DNA of 64,000 nucleotides from Salinivirga cyanobacteriivorans. Its GTDB lineage: Bacteria; Bacteroidota; Bacteroidia; Bacteroidales; Salinivirgaceae. The position numbers were made by a program, and so were the translations under genes. The first letter of the stretch is position 1. Each line of letters opens with the position of its first letter. Below are positions 1 to 8,782 of the stretch, one piece after another. The notes below the pieces were generated by a model. The model was not told the origin of the DNA and did no database searches. It saw only the letters and a list, made by a program, of their open reading frames with translations. Where the stretch lies: the NCBI RefSeq assembly GCF_001443605.1, contig NZ_CP013118.1, positions 976,134 to 1,040,133 of the forward strand, written 5' to 3'.

Positions 1-1
1 C

Positions 2-484
2 TCCCTTACAACCTTTTTAACTATTTACCTTACAGAAAATGGCCGCACTCTACTCCTTGCCGGCATAGGTCTTACCATAGTGCAGGCAGCCGGGGCTGCA
101 GGAACTTTATTATCAGGAACCCTCTCCGACTTCATTGGGCGAAAAAAAATAATCATCATTACAACCATACTCACACCTTTATTCATGTATGGTTTCATTA
201 CAAATACCGGCTGGCTACAAACTGTTTTTCTTATATTTACTGGTTTTGTTGTTTTTGCCTCCGGCCCGGTAATTATGGCATTGATTCTAAATGTTAGCAA
301 ATCAAATCATGCATTTTTGAATAGTTTAAACATGACCATTAACTTTGCCGGTGGCTCGCTGGCAGCTTTGTTTATTGGCACAGTTTCTGATTTTACCGGT
401 ATCAATAATATTTTTTTCTATGCCTCTTTATTGGCAGCATTGGCAATACCTTTTACATTCTTTTTACCTAAAGACAACAAATAA
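2..484 (+). CDS. MFS transporter, C-terminal part (5' end outside window)
   Basis: The reading frame is open from the first bases and ends at the TAA at 482-484. It encodes the last ~160 residues of a major facilitator superfamily transporter. Visible are a loop of the type seen in these proteins (SDFIGRKK, about residues 40-47 of the fragment) followed by hydrophobic helices, and a second SDFTG loop before the final helix pair. The substrate cannot be read from this half. The stop overlaps the next start by one base (TAATG), so it is probably co-transcribed with the LOG-family gene. Confidence 0.8.
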   Translation, partial: SLTTFLTIYLTENGRTLLLAGIGLTIVQAAGAAGTLLSGTLSDFIGRKKIIIITTILTPLFMYGFITNTGWLQTVFLIFTGFVVFASGPVIMALILNVSKSNHAFLNSLNMTINFAGGSLAALFIGTVSDFTGINNIFFYASLLAALAIPFTFFLPKDNK

Positions 485-1092
485 TGAACAACACATTAAA
501 AATATGCGTCTTCTGCGGTTCACACGAAGGAACCGACTCCTTTTTCAGGGAGCAAACCCAGGCTCTTGGCGTTCTTTTGGCGAAGCAAAACTATGAACTG
601 GTTTATGGTGGTGCAAATGTAGGGCTGATGAAAGTGCTTGCAGAAAATTTTATGCAAAACGGCGGAAATGCTACGGGCATTATTCCTGATTTCCTGGCAG
701 AAAAACATCTGGTTCAACCGGGACTTAACAATACAATAGTAGTTGAAAGTATGCATGAAAGAAAATTCAAGATGGCCGCTCTGGCTGATGCTTTTATTGC
801 CCTTCCCGGAGGATATGGCACTCTTGAAGAACTGTTTGAGGTAATAACAGCATCGCAGCTTTCTTTGCATAAAAAACCCATTGTATTGGGAAACTTTCAT
901 GGTTTCTATGATCAGTTGCTGGCCCATCGAGAAAATATGATCCAGAATGGATTTGTTGATTCCAGCCATCGCAACACCTTTGTGGATGCAGCAAATGCCA
1001 GAGAAATAATATTGGCCTTGCAACAATACATTGCTCCGGAAACTCCAAAATACGTAGACGAAGTTCGCAAAAAATATAATGACAAAGCATAA
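484..1092 (+). CDS. LOG family protein (TIGR00730-type Rossmann fold)
   Basis: This is a 202-residue protein with the family signature PGGYGTLEE (about residues 101-109) and the nucleotide-binding GGANVGLM stretch near residue 42. Relatives cleave the N-glycosidic bond of AMP or cytokinin riboside monophosphates (phosphoribohydrolase). Length and both motifs are typical of the short bacterial form, often annotated as lysine decarboxylase by an old error. The start ATG overlaps the stop of the upstream transporter, which fixes the start and suggests translational coupling. Physiological substrate is unknown. Confidence 0.88.
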   Translation: MNNTLKICVFCGSHEGTDSFFREQTQALGVLLAKQNYELVYGGANVGLMKVLAENFMQNGGNATGIIPDFLAEKHLVQPGLNNTIVVESMHERKFKMAALADAFIALPGGYGTLEELFEVITASQLSLHKKPIVLGNFHGFYDQLLAHRENMIQNGFVDSSHRNTFVDAANAREIILALQQYIAPETPKYVDEVRKKYNDKA

Positions 1093-1510
1093 AGTAAATA
1101 TGACAAAAACTGAATTGGCAAAAAAATACTTTTATGAAGGCTACGGTTGTGCCCAATCTGTATTGCTCGCTTTTGATTCGAAAACCCGGCTTGATCCTGT
1201 TTCTGCAATTAACATTGCTGCACCATTTAACGGAGGAATTGGTGTGGCAAATTCATTATGCGGCGCAGTAAGCGGAGGACTTATGGTTATTGGAATTATT
1301 GTAGGAGAAAACCACAAAAACATAGCCCAAAAAAACACTGTAATAAGGATAAAAAGTGATGAGTTTCTTCAAAAATTTAAAAATGTCGAAGAAACATGTA
1401 GTTGCGAGGAAATTTTAAAAAAGGCTGAAATCCGAAAAGAAAATAACCATAAAGCTTGTGGAAATGCGGTGAAAAATGCGGTGCAAATTTTAGATCAAAT
1501 TTTGAACTAA
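1079..1510 (+). CDS. C-GCAxxG-C-C family protein
   Basis: This is a small protein of 143 residues (136 if translation starts at the second ATG at 1100). It carries the spaced cysteine pattern of the C_GCAxxG_C_C family: GYGCAQSV near residue 22, SLCGAVSGG near 60, then single cysteines in the C-terminal half (CSCEE, KACGN). The conserved cysteines and glycines suggest a redox or metal role, but no reaction is established for the family. The first ATG lies inside the end of the upstream gene (14 bp overlap); the ATG at 1100 lies after that stop and is equally plausible. Confidence 0.8.
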   Translation: MTKHKVNMTKTELAKKYFYEGYGCAQSVLLAFDSKTRLDPVSAINIAAPFNGGIGVANSLCGAVSGGLMVIGIIVGENHKNIAQKNTVIRIKSDEFLQKFKNVEETCSCEEILKKAEIRKENNHKACGNAVKNAVQILDQILN

Positions 1511-1734
1511 ACATGCACTTTACACATTATTAAAAACCACCAACACAAACTATACCTTGTTAAAACTCAACCTGGACATTGCTGCACATATTATAGGACA
1601 TAGACTTTCTTTCGGTTTTGGGAGAAATCATCAATAGGCATAAATCTAACTTTAACATAAGGAAAGCTTACATATATCAAATTTTCACAACAATGCGATC
1701 ATAAAATACGTAACTTAGACTAAAAATCTGAGAT
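1511..1734. other. Intergenic region without recognised gene
   Basis: This 224-bp AT-rich gap lies between two plus-strand genes. I see no tRNA, hairpin terminator or open frame of note. A TAACTTAG at 1711-1718 is one base off the Bacteroidota -7 consensus TAnnTTTG and could promote the following gene, but no -33 element stands out. Confidence 0.4.
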
Positions 1735-4700
1735 ATGCGCATAAAAACATTACTTTCTACGGTGATATTGCTTTTTGGCTGCCTTACTCTCCAGGCCCAG
1801 AATGCAGAATTAAGTTTTGATTCACAGGACTCAAAAACTTCAGAAATCCAGGAATCACCTACCTCCAGGGCATCGAAAATTACTTTTATTGATGAGGATT
1901 TTGAAGGTGGAAGCCTTCCAACCGGATGGTCAGTCCAAAACGGAGGCTCAAGTTGGGTAATTAGCAGTGATAATTCAAATGCTTACTGGACAATTCCTGC
2001 ACATACAACTTATGCTTCAATCCTTGATGTTTATGAACCCGGTTTTGATGACCGCGACAATCCTGACACATACATTGCTACACCCTCTATCGATTTTACC
2101 GGAATTAGTAGTGCCAGGCTGAGCTTTGATTGCTTCTATGAAGCAGAGTTTGCCGGGCACTGGCGAGTAAAGTTAAGTACAGATGGTGGAACAAGCTGGA
2201 GTGAGATCAGATATTTAGAAGACACTGCAGATGTATGGCAGTCGGAATTAATCGATATCAGCAGCTACATCAACAACGAACCTGATGTAAAAATTGCCTT
2301 TCATTTTAGTGATACTTCTGACAATAACTCTACTTCTCAGCCTACTGCGGGATTCGCCATTGATGATGTGCAAGTCTTTGAACCGAGTAATAATGATTTG
2401 GGTATAGAGTCCATTGAGCCAACATTTGCTGTTGAAGGATCCAGTGTTACCCCAACAATTGCATTATACAATTATGGAACAGAAGCCGAGTCGACCTGGA
2501 GTGTCACCCTAACTGACGGAGTTTCCTATAACGAAACAGTATCTGATCTGGCTACAATCAATAGTGACATGGAATACATTGCAAGCTTCCCTGACTGGTC
2601 TCCTACTGAAGGCACCTATACACTTGAAGCGATTGTTACACTGACGGGCGATAGTGATGCGACCAACGATACGCTGAGAACAACGGCAAATGTAGTGCAG
2701 CCTTTCAGCCCGAATGCACTCGCAGGTAATGGACAATCCGGTAATTATTACGAAATAACCCTCAGTGATGGCTCACTGACAAGTGTAGGTAGCATGCCAA
2801 CCAGCCCCATAAATATGGGTGAAGAGTATGCAGCAGATACAACAATCTATCGGATAAATTACATCGCAGAACTGTATTCCGTTAATCCATTAAATGGAAA
2901 CACAACCCTTTTAACCACGCTTAGTGGTCTTTCAGGAGGCATACCAGTTGGAATTGCATATGACTGGGATAATGACCTGATGTATATTGCATCAACCGAT
3001 GGATCTTCCACCAATTATCTCTATACCATTGACCTGGATACCTACGCGCTGACACTGATTGGAAGTGACAACGCATCAATATCGGGTATGGACTTTGCCA
3101 ACGATGGCAATCTTTATGCAACCGACCTTAGTGACAACCTGGTTCAAATCAGCACTACTGATGGATCAGTTACTACGATAGGCCCTATAGGACATAATGC
3201 TTCCATATACCATGATCTTTCATTTGACAGAACAAATAATCTATTGCTTACTATAGATCAAACACCTAATGGCACGAAATATGGCTATTATGACCTTTCT
3301 ACAGGTGCATTCACTGAGATTGCCTCATTAGGCGGCACATGGGACGACATTACATTCACACATTATGATAAACCTTCTGCCATTACTTTTAGTGTAACAG
3401 ACGGAAGCAACCCGCTCGCAGGTGCTACAGTTTCAATTTTTGGCAAAGAACTGACAACAGATGAATCTGGCGAAGCCACAACAAACCTACTCGATGGTGA
3501 TTACAACTACACTGTTGATCTTGCCGGCTACGACCAGGCCACAGGTTCAGTTAATGTATCAGGTAGCAATCAAACGGTCGATGTGGTTTTGAATGAAACA
3601 ACCTATACCGTAACATTCACAGTTACTGTTGGAACAGATCCTTTGCAGGGAGCAGCAATAGCAATTGATGGATACAGCGATATTGTAACAAATGCAAGTG
3701 GTCAGGCTACTATTGACCTTCCAAATGATAATTATGATTATACTGTTACGCTTCCGGGTTATGATGACTATACCGGCTCTTTTACTGTGGCAGATGGACC
3801 CGAAACAGTGGATGTAGCTATGACAGAAACCTTGTATACTGTAACATTTACAGTAACAGATGGCTCAAATCCACTTGAAAATGCAACGATCTCCATTCCG
3901 GGTTACAGTGACCTCACAACCAATGCATCGGGTGTTGCGACCATTGACCTAACTCAGGGCACATATGATTACACTGTATCTCTGGCAGGATATAATGATG
4001 TAATTGGCTCATTCAACATCAGTAGTTCTAACGTTGATGTGGATGTTACAATGGGAGAAACCACCTATTCAGCCACATTTTTTGTCAATGATGGTACCGA
4101 TCCATTGGAAGGAGCAACAGTAACAGTAGATGGATACCCGGATTTGACCACCAATGCAAGCGGTAATGCCACCATTGACCTGCCAAATGGGAGTTACGAT
4201 TATACAGTAAGTCTAGTAGGATATGATACAGTGACTGAATCATTTACAGTTGCCGACGGTCCGGAATCAATTGATGTGGCGATGTCTGAAACAACCTATA
4301 CAGCAACTTTTAGTGTAACTGATGGATCTAATCCGCTACAAGGAGCTACCGTATCCATTGATGGAGAAAGTGACATTACAACTGATGCCTCTGGTATTGC
4401 TACAATTGAACTCACTAATGGAACTTATGACTACACTGTTAGTTTGGCCAATTACGACACCGTTACAGGATCATTTACCATTGCCGATGCAACAGAAACA
4501 GTTGATGTGGTAATGACATTATCTATTTACACTGCTACATTTACTGTGACCGATGGTGCCAACCCTTTGCAGGGCGCTACGGTTTCAATTACAGGAGAAA
4601 GCGATCTCACAACCGATGCTTCCGGGATAGCCACAATTGACTTACCGAATGGAACTTATGATTACAGTGTGAGTCTGGATGGTTATGACACCGTAACAGG

Positions 4701-5460
4701 ATCATTTACAGTTGCCGACGGACCCGAATCAATCGAAGTGACAATGTCAGAAACAACCTATACAGCAACTTTTAGTGTAACTGATGGATCTAATCCGCTG
4801 CAAGGAGCTACCGTATCCATTCATGGAGAAAGTGACATCACAACCGATGCTTCCGGGATAGCAACAATTGACTTACCTAACGGGACTTATGATTACAGTG
4901 TAAGTTTGGCCAATTACGACACCGTAACAGGATCATTTACAGTTGCCGATGCAACAGAAACAGTTGATGTGGTAATGGCTCAATCCATTTATACAGCAAC
5001 CTTTACAATAACAGACGGAAGCGATCCGCTGGAAGGCGCTACTATTTCCATTGATGGACAAAGTGATATTACTACAAATGCAAGTGGAGCAGCTACAATT
5101 GACCTGCCAAATGGAACTTATGATTATACTGTTTACCTGAGTGGTTACAACGATAGTATTGGTAATTTCACAATCGCTGATGCCAACCTGACCATTGATA
5201 TTATTTTGGATGATGTGGGTATATATGATATCAACGCAAATGGCTTCCTGGTATATCCCAACCCGACAAGGGGTATTTTTTACATTAAAACCAGTAAATT
5301 ACAAACCATTACTGTTTTAAATGCCATAGGTAAAGTGATTACAAGCAAAAAGGTTAATGGTAAAGAAACGATGGATCTAACGGGTCGTTCACCGGGTATC
5401 TATTTATTGCGACTAAAATCTGGTGATAAAGTGATCACCCAACGAATAATACTACAATAA
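1735..5460 (+). CDS. Secreted repeat protein with T9SS sorting domain
   Basis: This is a 1241-residue exported protein. The order is: Sec signal peptide (about 1-22); a jelly-roll domain of the cleaved-adhesin/choice-of-anchor type (about 50-215, starting at DEDFEGG..LPTGW); a CARDB-like Ig domain (about 220-320); a propeller-like segment (about 325-540); eight tandem 77-residue beta-sandwich units of the carboxypeptidase-regulatory/PEGA type (about 545-1160); and a C-terminal type IX secretion signal starting at YPNPTRG (about 1170-1241). It is probably attached to the cell surface or released. The repeats resemble stalk modules. No catalytic domain is recognised. A strong terminator follows at 5487-5515. 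Confidence 0.85.
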   Translation: MRIKTLLSTVILLFGCLTLQAQNAELSFDSQDSKTSEIQESPTSRASKITFIDEDFEGGSLPTGWSVQNGGSSWVISSDNSNAYWTIPAHTTYASILDVYEPGFDDRDNPDTYIATPSIDFTGISSARLSFDCFYEAEFAGHWRVKLSTDGGTSWSEIRYLEDTADVWQSELIDISSYINNEPDVKIAFHFSDTSDNNSTSQPTAGFAIDDVQVFEPSNNDLGIESIEPTFAVEGSSVTPTIALYNYGTEAESTWSVTLTDGVSYNETVSDLATINSDMEYIASFPDWSPTEGTYTLEAIVTLTGDSDATNDTLRTTANVVQPFSPNALAGNGQSGNYYEITLSDGSLTSVGSMPTSPINMGEEYAADTTIYRINYIAELYSVNPLNGNTTLLTTLSGLSGGIPVGIAYDWDNDLMYIASTDGSSTNYLYTIDLDTYALTLIGSDNASISGMDFANDGNLYATDLSDNLVQISTTDGSVTTIGPIGHNASIYHDLSFDRTNNLLLTIDQTPNGTKYGYYDLSTGAFTEIASLGGTWDDITFTHYDKPSAITFSVTDGSNPLAGATVSIFGKELTTDESGEATTNLLDGDYNYTVDLAGYDQATGSVNVSGSNQTVDVVLNETTYTVTFTVTVGTDPLQGAAIAIDGYSDIVTNASGQATIDLPNDNYDYTVTLPGYDDYTGSFTVADGPETVDVAMTETLYTVTFTVTDGSNPLENATISIPGYSDLTTNASGVATIDLTQGTYDYTVSLAGYNDVIGSFNISSSNVDVDVTMGETTYSATFFVNDGTDPLEGATVTVDGYPDLTTNASGNATIDLPNGSYDYTVSLVGYDTVTESFTVADGPESIDVAMSETTYTATFSVTDGSNPLQGATVSIDGESDITTDASGIATIELTNGTYDYTVSLANYDTVTGSFTIADATETVDVVMTLSIYTATFTVTDGANPLQGATVSITGESDLTTDASGIATIDLPNGTYDYSVSLDGYDTVTGSFTVADGPESIEVTMSETTYTATFSVTDGSNPLQGATVSIHGESDITTDASGIATIDLPNGTYDYSVSLANYDTVTGSFTVADATETVDVVMAQSIYTATFTITDGSDPLEGATISIDGQSDITTNASGAATIDLPNGTYDYTVYLSGYNDSIGNFTIADANLTIDIILDDVGIYDINANGFLVYPNPTRGIFYIKTSKLQTITVLNAIGKVITSKKVNGKETMDLTGRSPGIYLLRLKSGDKVITQRIILQ
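3370..5217 (+). repeat. Eight 231-bp in-frame coding repeats
   Basis: Eight units encode 77 residues each with consensus features TFTVTDG.NPL.GATVSI, TTDASG.ATIDL and GTYDYTVSL..Y. From 3601 to 5217 the 231-bp period is exact, with unit starts at 3601, 3832, 4063, 4294, 4525, 4756 and 4987. The first unit is more diverged. Units 5 and 7 (4294 and 4756) are nearly identical over their first 85 bases, giving a 462-bp higher-order period. Confidence 0.92.
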
Positions 5461-5486
5461 ATAATACTAATTGCATATCGCTCAAT

Positions 5487-5515
5487 CCGCCGGAGACTTT
5501 CCGGCGGTTTTTTTT
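5487..5515 (+). terminator. Rho-independent terminator
   Basis: An 8-bp perfect stem (CCGCCGGA / TCCGGCGG) with a 5-base loop is followed by eight T residues. It lies 27 bp after the stop of the repeat-rich secreted protein. Confidence 0.93.
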
Positions 5516-5577
5516 GTCCGCATTCGGTCAAAAATACGCCTTATTAAAACAATATTTTACATTTTTAAAAACTTCTA

Positions 5578-5585
5578 TAACTTTA
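5578..5585 (+). promoter_or_regulatory. Possible -7 promoter element
   Basis: TAACTTTA differs by one base from TAnnTTTG and sits 43 bp before the ATG of the S9 peptidase. The -33 position reads TTT rather than TTG. Weak. Confidence 0.35.
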
Positions 5586-5627
5586 TATTGAAATTTTTAT
5601 CAGTAATAATCCGTTAAAACAGATCTT

Positions 5628-8051
5628 ATGAAGAGACTAATCCCAATTGCAATTTTACTTATGACAAATTTGACTTTATTCTCACAAGTAGATATTGATT
5701 ACCAGGTACCGCCAATTGAAATCCTGGACCTTGCCGATGTAGACATGGCCCCTTCCATGCGTATTGACGATGAAGGCAAGCACATGGTCTTGATATCCAG
5801 AAACCAGTACAAATCAATCGCTGAACTATCAGAAAAAGAGATGAGGCTGGCCGGGTTGCGAATAAACCCCAAGACAAATATCAGTAGCCGTGAAAGGTTC
5901 TACAATGATCTTTCTGTAATGGAAGTTGGAGACCAGGAAGCCACAAAAGTCAAAGGTTTGCCTGAAGAACCACGTTTGTCGAATTTTTCATGGTCACCCG
6001 ATGAAAAATATATGGCATTTACCAACACCACAAACCAGGGGGTTGAATTGTGGGTACTCGATGTGGATAATGCCAAGGCCAAAAAGCTGACACCAGACAA
6101 CCTAAATGCCAATATGGGCAGGCCATTCACATGGTTCAAAAACAGTGAATCCCTACTAATCAAACAGTTGCCGAAAGACCGAAAACCCCTCATCGATAAA
6201 GATGAAGCTGTACCCACAGGCCCAAGAATCTCTATAAACGAAGGACAAAAAGCTCAAAACCGCACATACCAGGACTTGCTGGAAGATAAAATCGATGAAG
6301 CCAATTTCGAACAACTCGTGCGGGCAGAAATATCCAAAGTAGACCTAAAAGGCAACATCTCACCCTGGATGGAAGCTAAGATGTATCGCTATATGAGTTT
6401 TTCTCCAGACGGTGAATATGTTCTGGTGACTACCATCCACAAACCTTTCTCTTACCTTGTACCCTATTACCGCTTCCCCACTGACTACAATATTTACACA
6501 AAAAATGGAGAACACGTAAAAACGATAGAAGAAGTACCGCTTACCGAAGAGATGCCCAAGGGTTTTATGGCCGTACGAGAAGGGAAACGCAGGATTGACT
6601 GGCGCAATGACCGACCGGCTACACTTGTTTATGCTGAAGCACTCGACGGTGGCGACCCTGAGAAAGAAGTTGACCACCGCGATCAGGTTTACACCTGGAA
6701 AGCTCCTTTTGAAAATGAGCCGCAGAAGCTTGTAAAAACTTTTAACCGCTACTCCGGTGTGCTTTGGGGATCAGACAATCTGGCACTGGTATACGACTAT
6801 TGGTGGAACACACGTAAGATGAAAGCCTATTTCATTAACCCGGAAGATCGCTCCAAAGAACCGGTCATCATTATGGATCGGAATTACCAGGACCGGTATA
6901 ATGATCCCGGATCACCAGTAACCACTAAAAACAAATTTGGAGAGCGCATTATGCAAATTGATGGTGACTACATTTACCTCGAAGGCGATGGATACTCCCC
7001 CGAGGGCATCTTGCCTTTCATTGATAAATTCCACATTGAAACCCATGAAACAGAAAGATTGTGGAGGGCAAAAGCCAATGATCAGCTCGAGCGTATCATG
7101 TTCGCCCTCGATATGAAAAAGGGCAAAATCCTCACACGTATTGAGTCCAAAAATAAATATCCCAACTATTACATTCGCGACATTAGAAAAGAAAACGAAA
7201 AAGAAGCCATTACCTTCTTTAAAAATCCATTTGAGAGCCTCTCAAACGTTCAAAAAGAATTAATCAAATACAATCGTGAAGATGGTGTAGCCCTCTCGGC
7301 CACGCTTTATCTGCCGGAAGATTATGATAAAAACAGTGGTGAAAAGCTACCTATGCTAATGTGGGCTTATCCTTACGAGTTTAAGGACAAAGCCAGTGCA
7401 GGACAAATTACCACATCGCCAAACGAATTTACATATCCATGGTATGGGTCGCCAATTTTTTGGGTTCAACGCGGATTCGCAATTCTTGACGATGCCTCGT
7501 TCCCCATTATTGGCGAAGGAGATGAAGAACCAAACGACACATTCATTAAACAACTGGTTGCCAATGCAAAAGCAGCTATTGACGCAGTGGATTCAATGGG
7601 GTATGTGGACACAGATAAGGTTGCAGTTGGTGGACATAGCTATGGAGCCTTTATGACAGCAAACCTACTCTCCCATTCAGACCTTTTTGCCGCGGGAATA
7701 GCTAGAAGTGGAGCCTACAACCGAACATTAACTCCATTTGGATTCCAGGCAGAAGAGCGCAACTACTGGGAAGCACCTGAAATATATTACAACATGTCGC
7801 CATTTATGCATGCAGATGAAATGAACTCTAATCTATTATTGATACATGGCGAAGCCGATAATAATTCGGGGACCTACCCAATGCAAAGTGAGCGCTACTT
7901 TAATGCACTTAAAGGACTCGGAGCCAATGTAAGATTGGTAATGCTGCCCAAAGAAAGCCATGGATACCGGGCTCGCGAATCAGTACTGCATGTGTTGTGG
8001 GAACAGGATCAATGGCTAATGAAATATGTTAAAAACATAGATAAAGACTAA
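5628..8051 (+). CDS. Secreted S9 family serine peptidase, glutamyl-endopeptidase-like
   Basis: This 807-residue protein has a Sec signal peptide (about 1-19), a beta-propeller (about 40-500) and a C-terminal alpha/beta-hydrolase domain. The catalytic triad is readable: Ser671 in GGHSYGAFM, Asp744 in HGEADNNSGT and His778 in KESHGYRARE. The sequence around all three, including ARSGAYNRTLTPFGFQ, closely matches what I remember of plant chloroplast glutamyl endopeptidase and its bacterial relatives, so cleavage after Glu is a fair inference. It stands alone between two terminators and was probably exported to digest peptides. Confidence 0.88.
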   Translation: MKRLIPIAILLMTNLTLFSQVDIDYQVPPIEILDLADVDMAPSMRIDDEGKHMVLISRNQYKSIAELSEKEMRLAGLRINPKTNISSRERFYNDLSVMEVGDQEATKVKGLPEEPRLSNFSWSPDEKYMAFTNTTNQGVELWVLDVDNAKAKKLTPDNLNANMGRPFTWFKNSESLLIKQLPKDRKPLIDKDEAVPTGPRISINEGQKAQNRTYQDLLEDKIDEANFEQLVRAEISKVDLKGNISPWMEAKMYRYMSFSPDGEYVLVTTIHKPFSYLVPYYRFPTDYNIYTKNGEHVKTIEEVPLTEEMPKGFMAVREGKRRIDWRNDRPATLVYAEALDGGDPEKEVDHRDQVYTWKAPFENEPQKLVKTFNRYSGVLWGSDNLALVYDYWWNTRKMKAYFINPEDRSKEPVIIMDRNYQDRYNDPGSPVTTKNKFGERIMQIDGDYIYLEGDGYSPEGILPFIDKFHIETHETERLWRAKANDQLERIMFALDMKKGKILTRIESKNKYPNYYIRDIRKENEKEAITFFKNPFESLSNVQKELIKYNREDGVALSATLYLPEDYDKNSGEKLPMLMWAYPYEFKDKASAGQITTSPNEFTYPWYGSPIFWVQRGFAILDDASFPIIGEGDEEPNDTFIKQLVANAKAAIDAVDSMGYVDTDKVAVGGHSYGAFMTANLLSHSDLFAAGIARSGAYNRTLTPFGFQAEERNYWEAPEIYYNMSPFMHADEMNSNLLLIHGEADNNSGTYPMQSERYFNALKGLGANVRLVMLPKESHGYRARESVLHVLWEQDQWLMKYVKNIDKD

Positions 8052-8074
8052 GAATATAATTAATGAACTTAAGC

Positions 8075-8107
8075 AAAAACCTGGAGGATCATTCTTCCGG
8101 GTTTTTT
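8075..8107 (+). terminator. Terminator between convergent genes
   Basis: A stem AAACCTGGAG / TTCCGGGTTT, with two G-T wobble pairs, is followed by six T. It ends the S9 peptidase transcript. The A-rich left arm makes it usable from the opposite strand for the acetyltransferase gene that ends at 8125. Confidence 0.82.
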
Positions 8108-8124
8108 ATGCAAATAATAATTTA

Positions 8125-8415
8125 TTAGCTACGCTCTTTTGTTAGGTAATTCCATTCAGGGTGTCTTTCAAGGTAGCTTTTCACAAAATCACAAATAGGA
8201 ACCAGGACTAATTGACGTTGTTCAATTATTCGAAAAACCTGTTTTACAAGATTGCTTGCTATGCCTTTCCCTTCAAGCTCTTCAGGAACCCTGGTGTGCT
8301 CAAGGTAAATTTTATTTCCCCGCTCCCGGAACTCAATGTGTGGTTTAAATCCATCGATATGAAACTCAAATCGTTGTTTAGAAGAATTGTGAATCAATTT
8401 GTAATTGTCATCCAT
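8125..8415 (-). CDS. YjdJ-type GNAT acetyltransferase domain protein
   Basis: This 96-residue single-domain protein belongs to the short N-acetyltransferase-like family (Acetyltransf_CG type). The acetyl-CoA site motif is visible as VPEELEGKGIASNLV (about residues 47-61), followed by VPICDFVKSYLERHPEW, typical of this family's C-terminus. The substrate is unknown. It has its own near-perfect promoter just upstream, so it is probably not only read from the MFS-acetyltransferase pair. It is a paralogue of the gene at 8493-8777. Confidence 0.85.
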   Translation of the reverse strand: MDDNYKLIHNSSKQRFEFHIDGFKPHIEFRERGNKIYLEHTRVPEELEGKGIASNLVKQVFRIIEQRQLVLVPICDFVKSYLERHPEWNYLTKERS

Positions 8416-8422
8416 ATTAAAA

Positions 8423-8430
8423 CAAATTTA
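8423..8430 (-). promoter_or_regulatory. -7 promoter element of the acetyltransferase gene
   Basis: On the minus strand this reads TAAATTTG, an exact TAnnTTTG. The ATG begins at 8415, only seven bases after the element, so the transcript would be leaderless or nearly so. No TTG is seen at the usual -33 distance. Confidence 0.55.
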
Positions 8431-8492
8431 GTTGAATGCCGAATTAAAATTAGTTCATTTTTAATAAAATTCAATTAGCCCGGCATCTTTTT

Positions 8493-8777
8493 TCATTCCT
8501 CTGCAAGGAGCTCTCTCCAACGTGGATTACGCTTTATAACTGCTGCAATAAATCTACACTGCGGAACAACTTTAAGACCAAGTCGCTCCACTTGCTCCAT
8601 AACCTTATCAACCAGTTCCTTTCCTACTCCCTGTCCCTCAAGCGCAGGAGGCACTTTAGCAAAAGTCAGGTAAATTATATCACCTTTGATATAATATTGG
8701 ACATATGGTGTATGCATACCAATCGAAAACTCATAGCGTCGCATAACCTCATTATGAAATAGCTGAAAACGAGACAT
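8493..8777 (-). CDS. YjdJ-type GNAT acetyltransferase domain protein
   Basis: This 94-residue paralogue of the neighbouring small acetyltransferase has the same layout: KVPPALEGQGVGKELVDKV is the acetyl-CoA loop (about residues 41-59) and VVPQCRFIAAVIKRNPRW is the family's C-terminal block. The ATG lies 5 bp after the stop of the MFS transporter gene, so the two are almost certainly one transcript. It may act on a small metabolite or protein amine, but no substrate can be inferred. Confidence 0.85.
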   Translation of the reverse strand: MSRFQLFHNEVMRRYEFSIGMHTPYVQYYIKGDIIYLTFAKVPPALEGQGVGKELVDKVMEQVERLGLKVVPQCRFIAAVIKRNPRWRELLAEE

Positions 8778-8782
8778 ATAAT

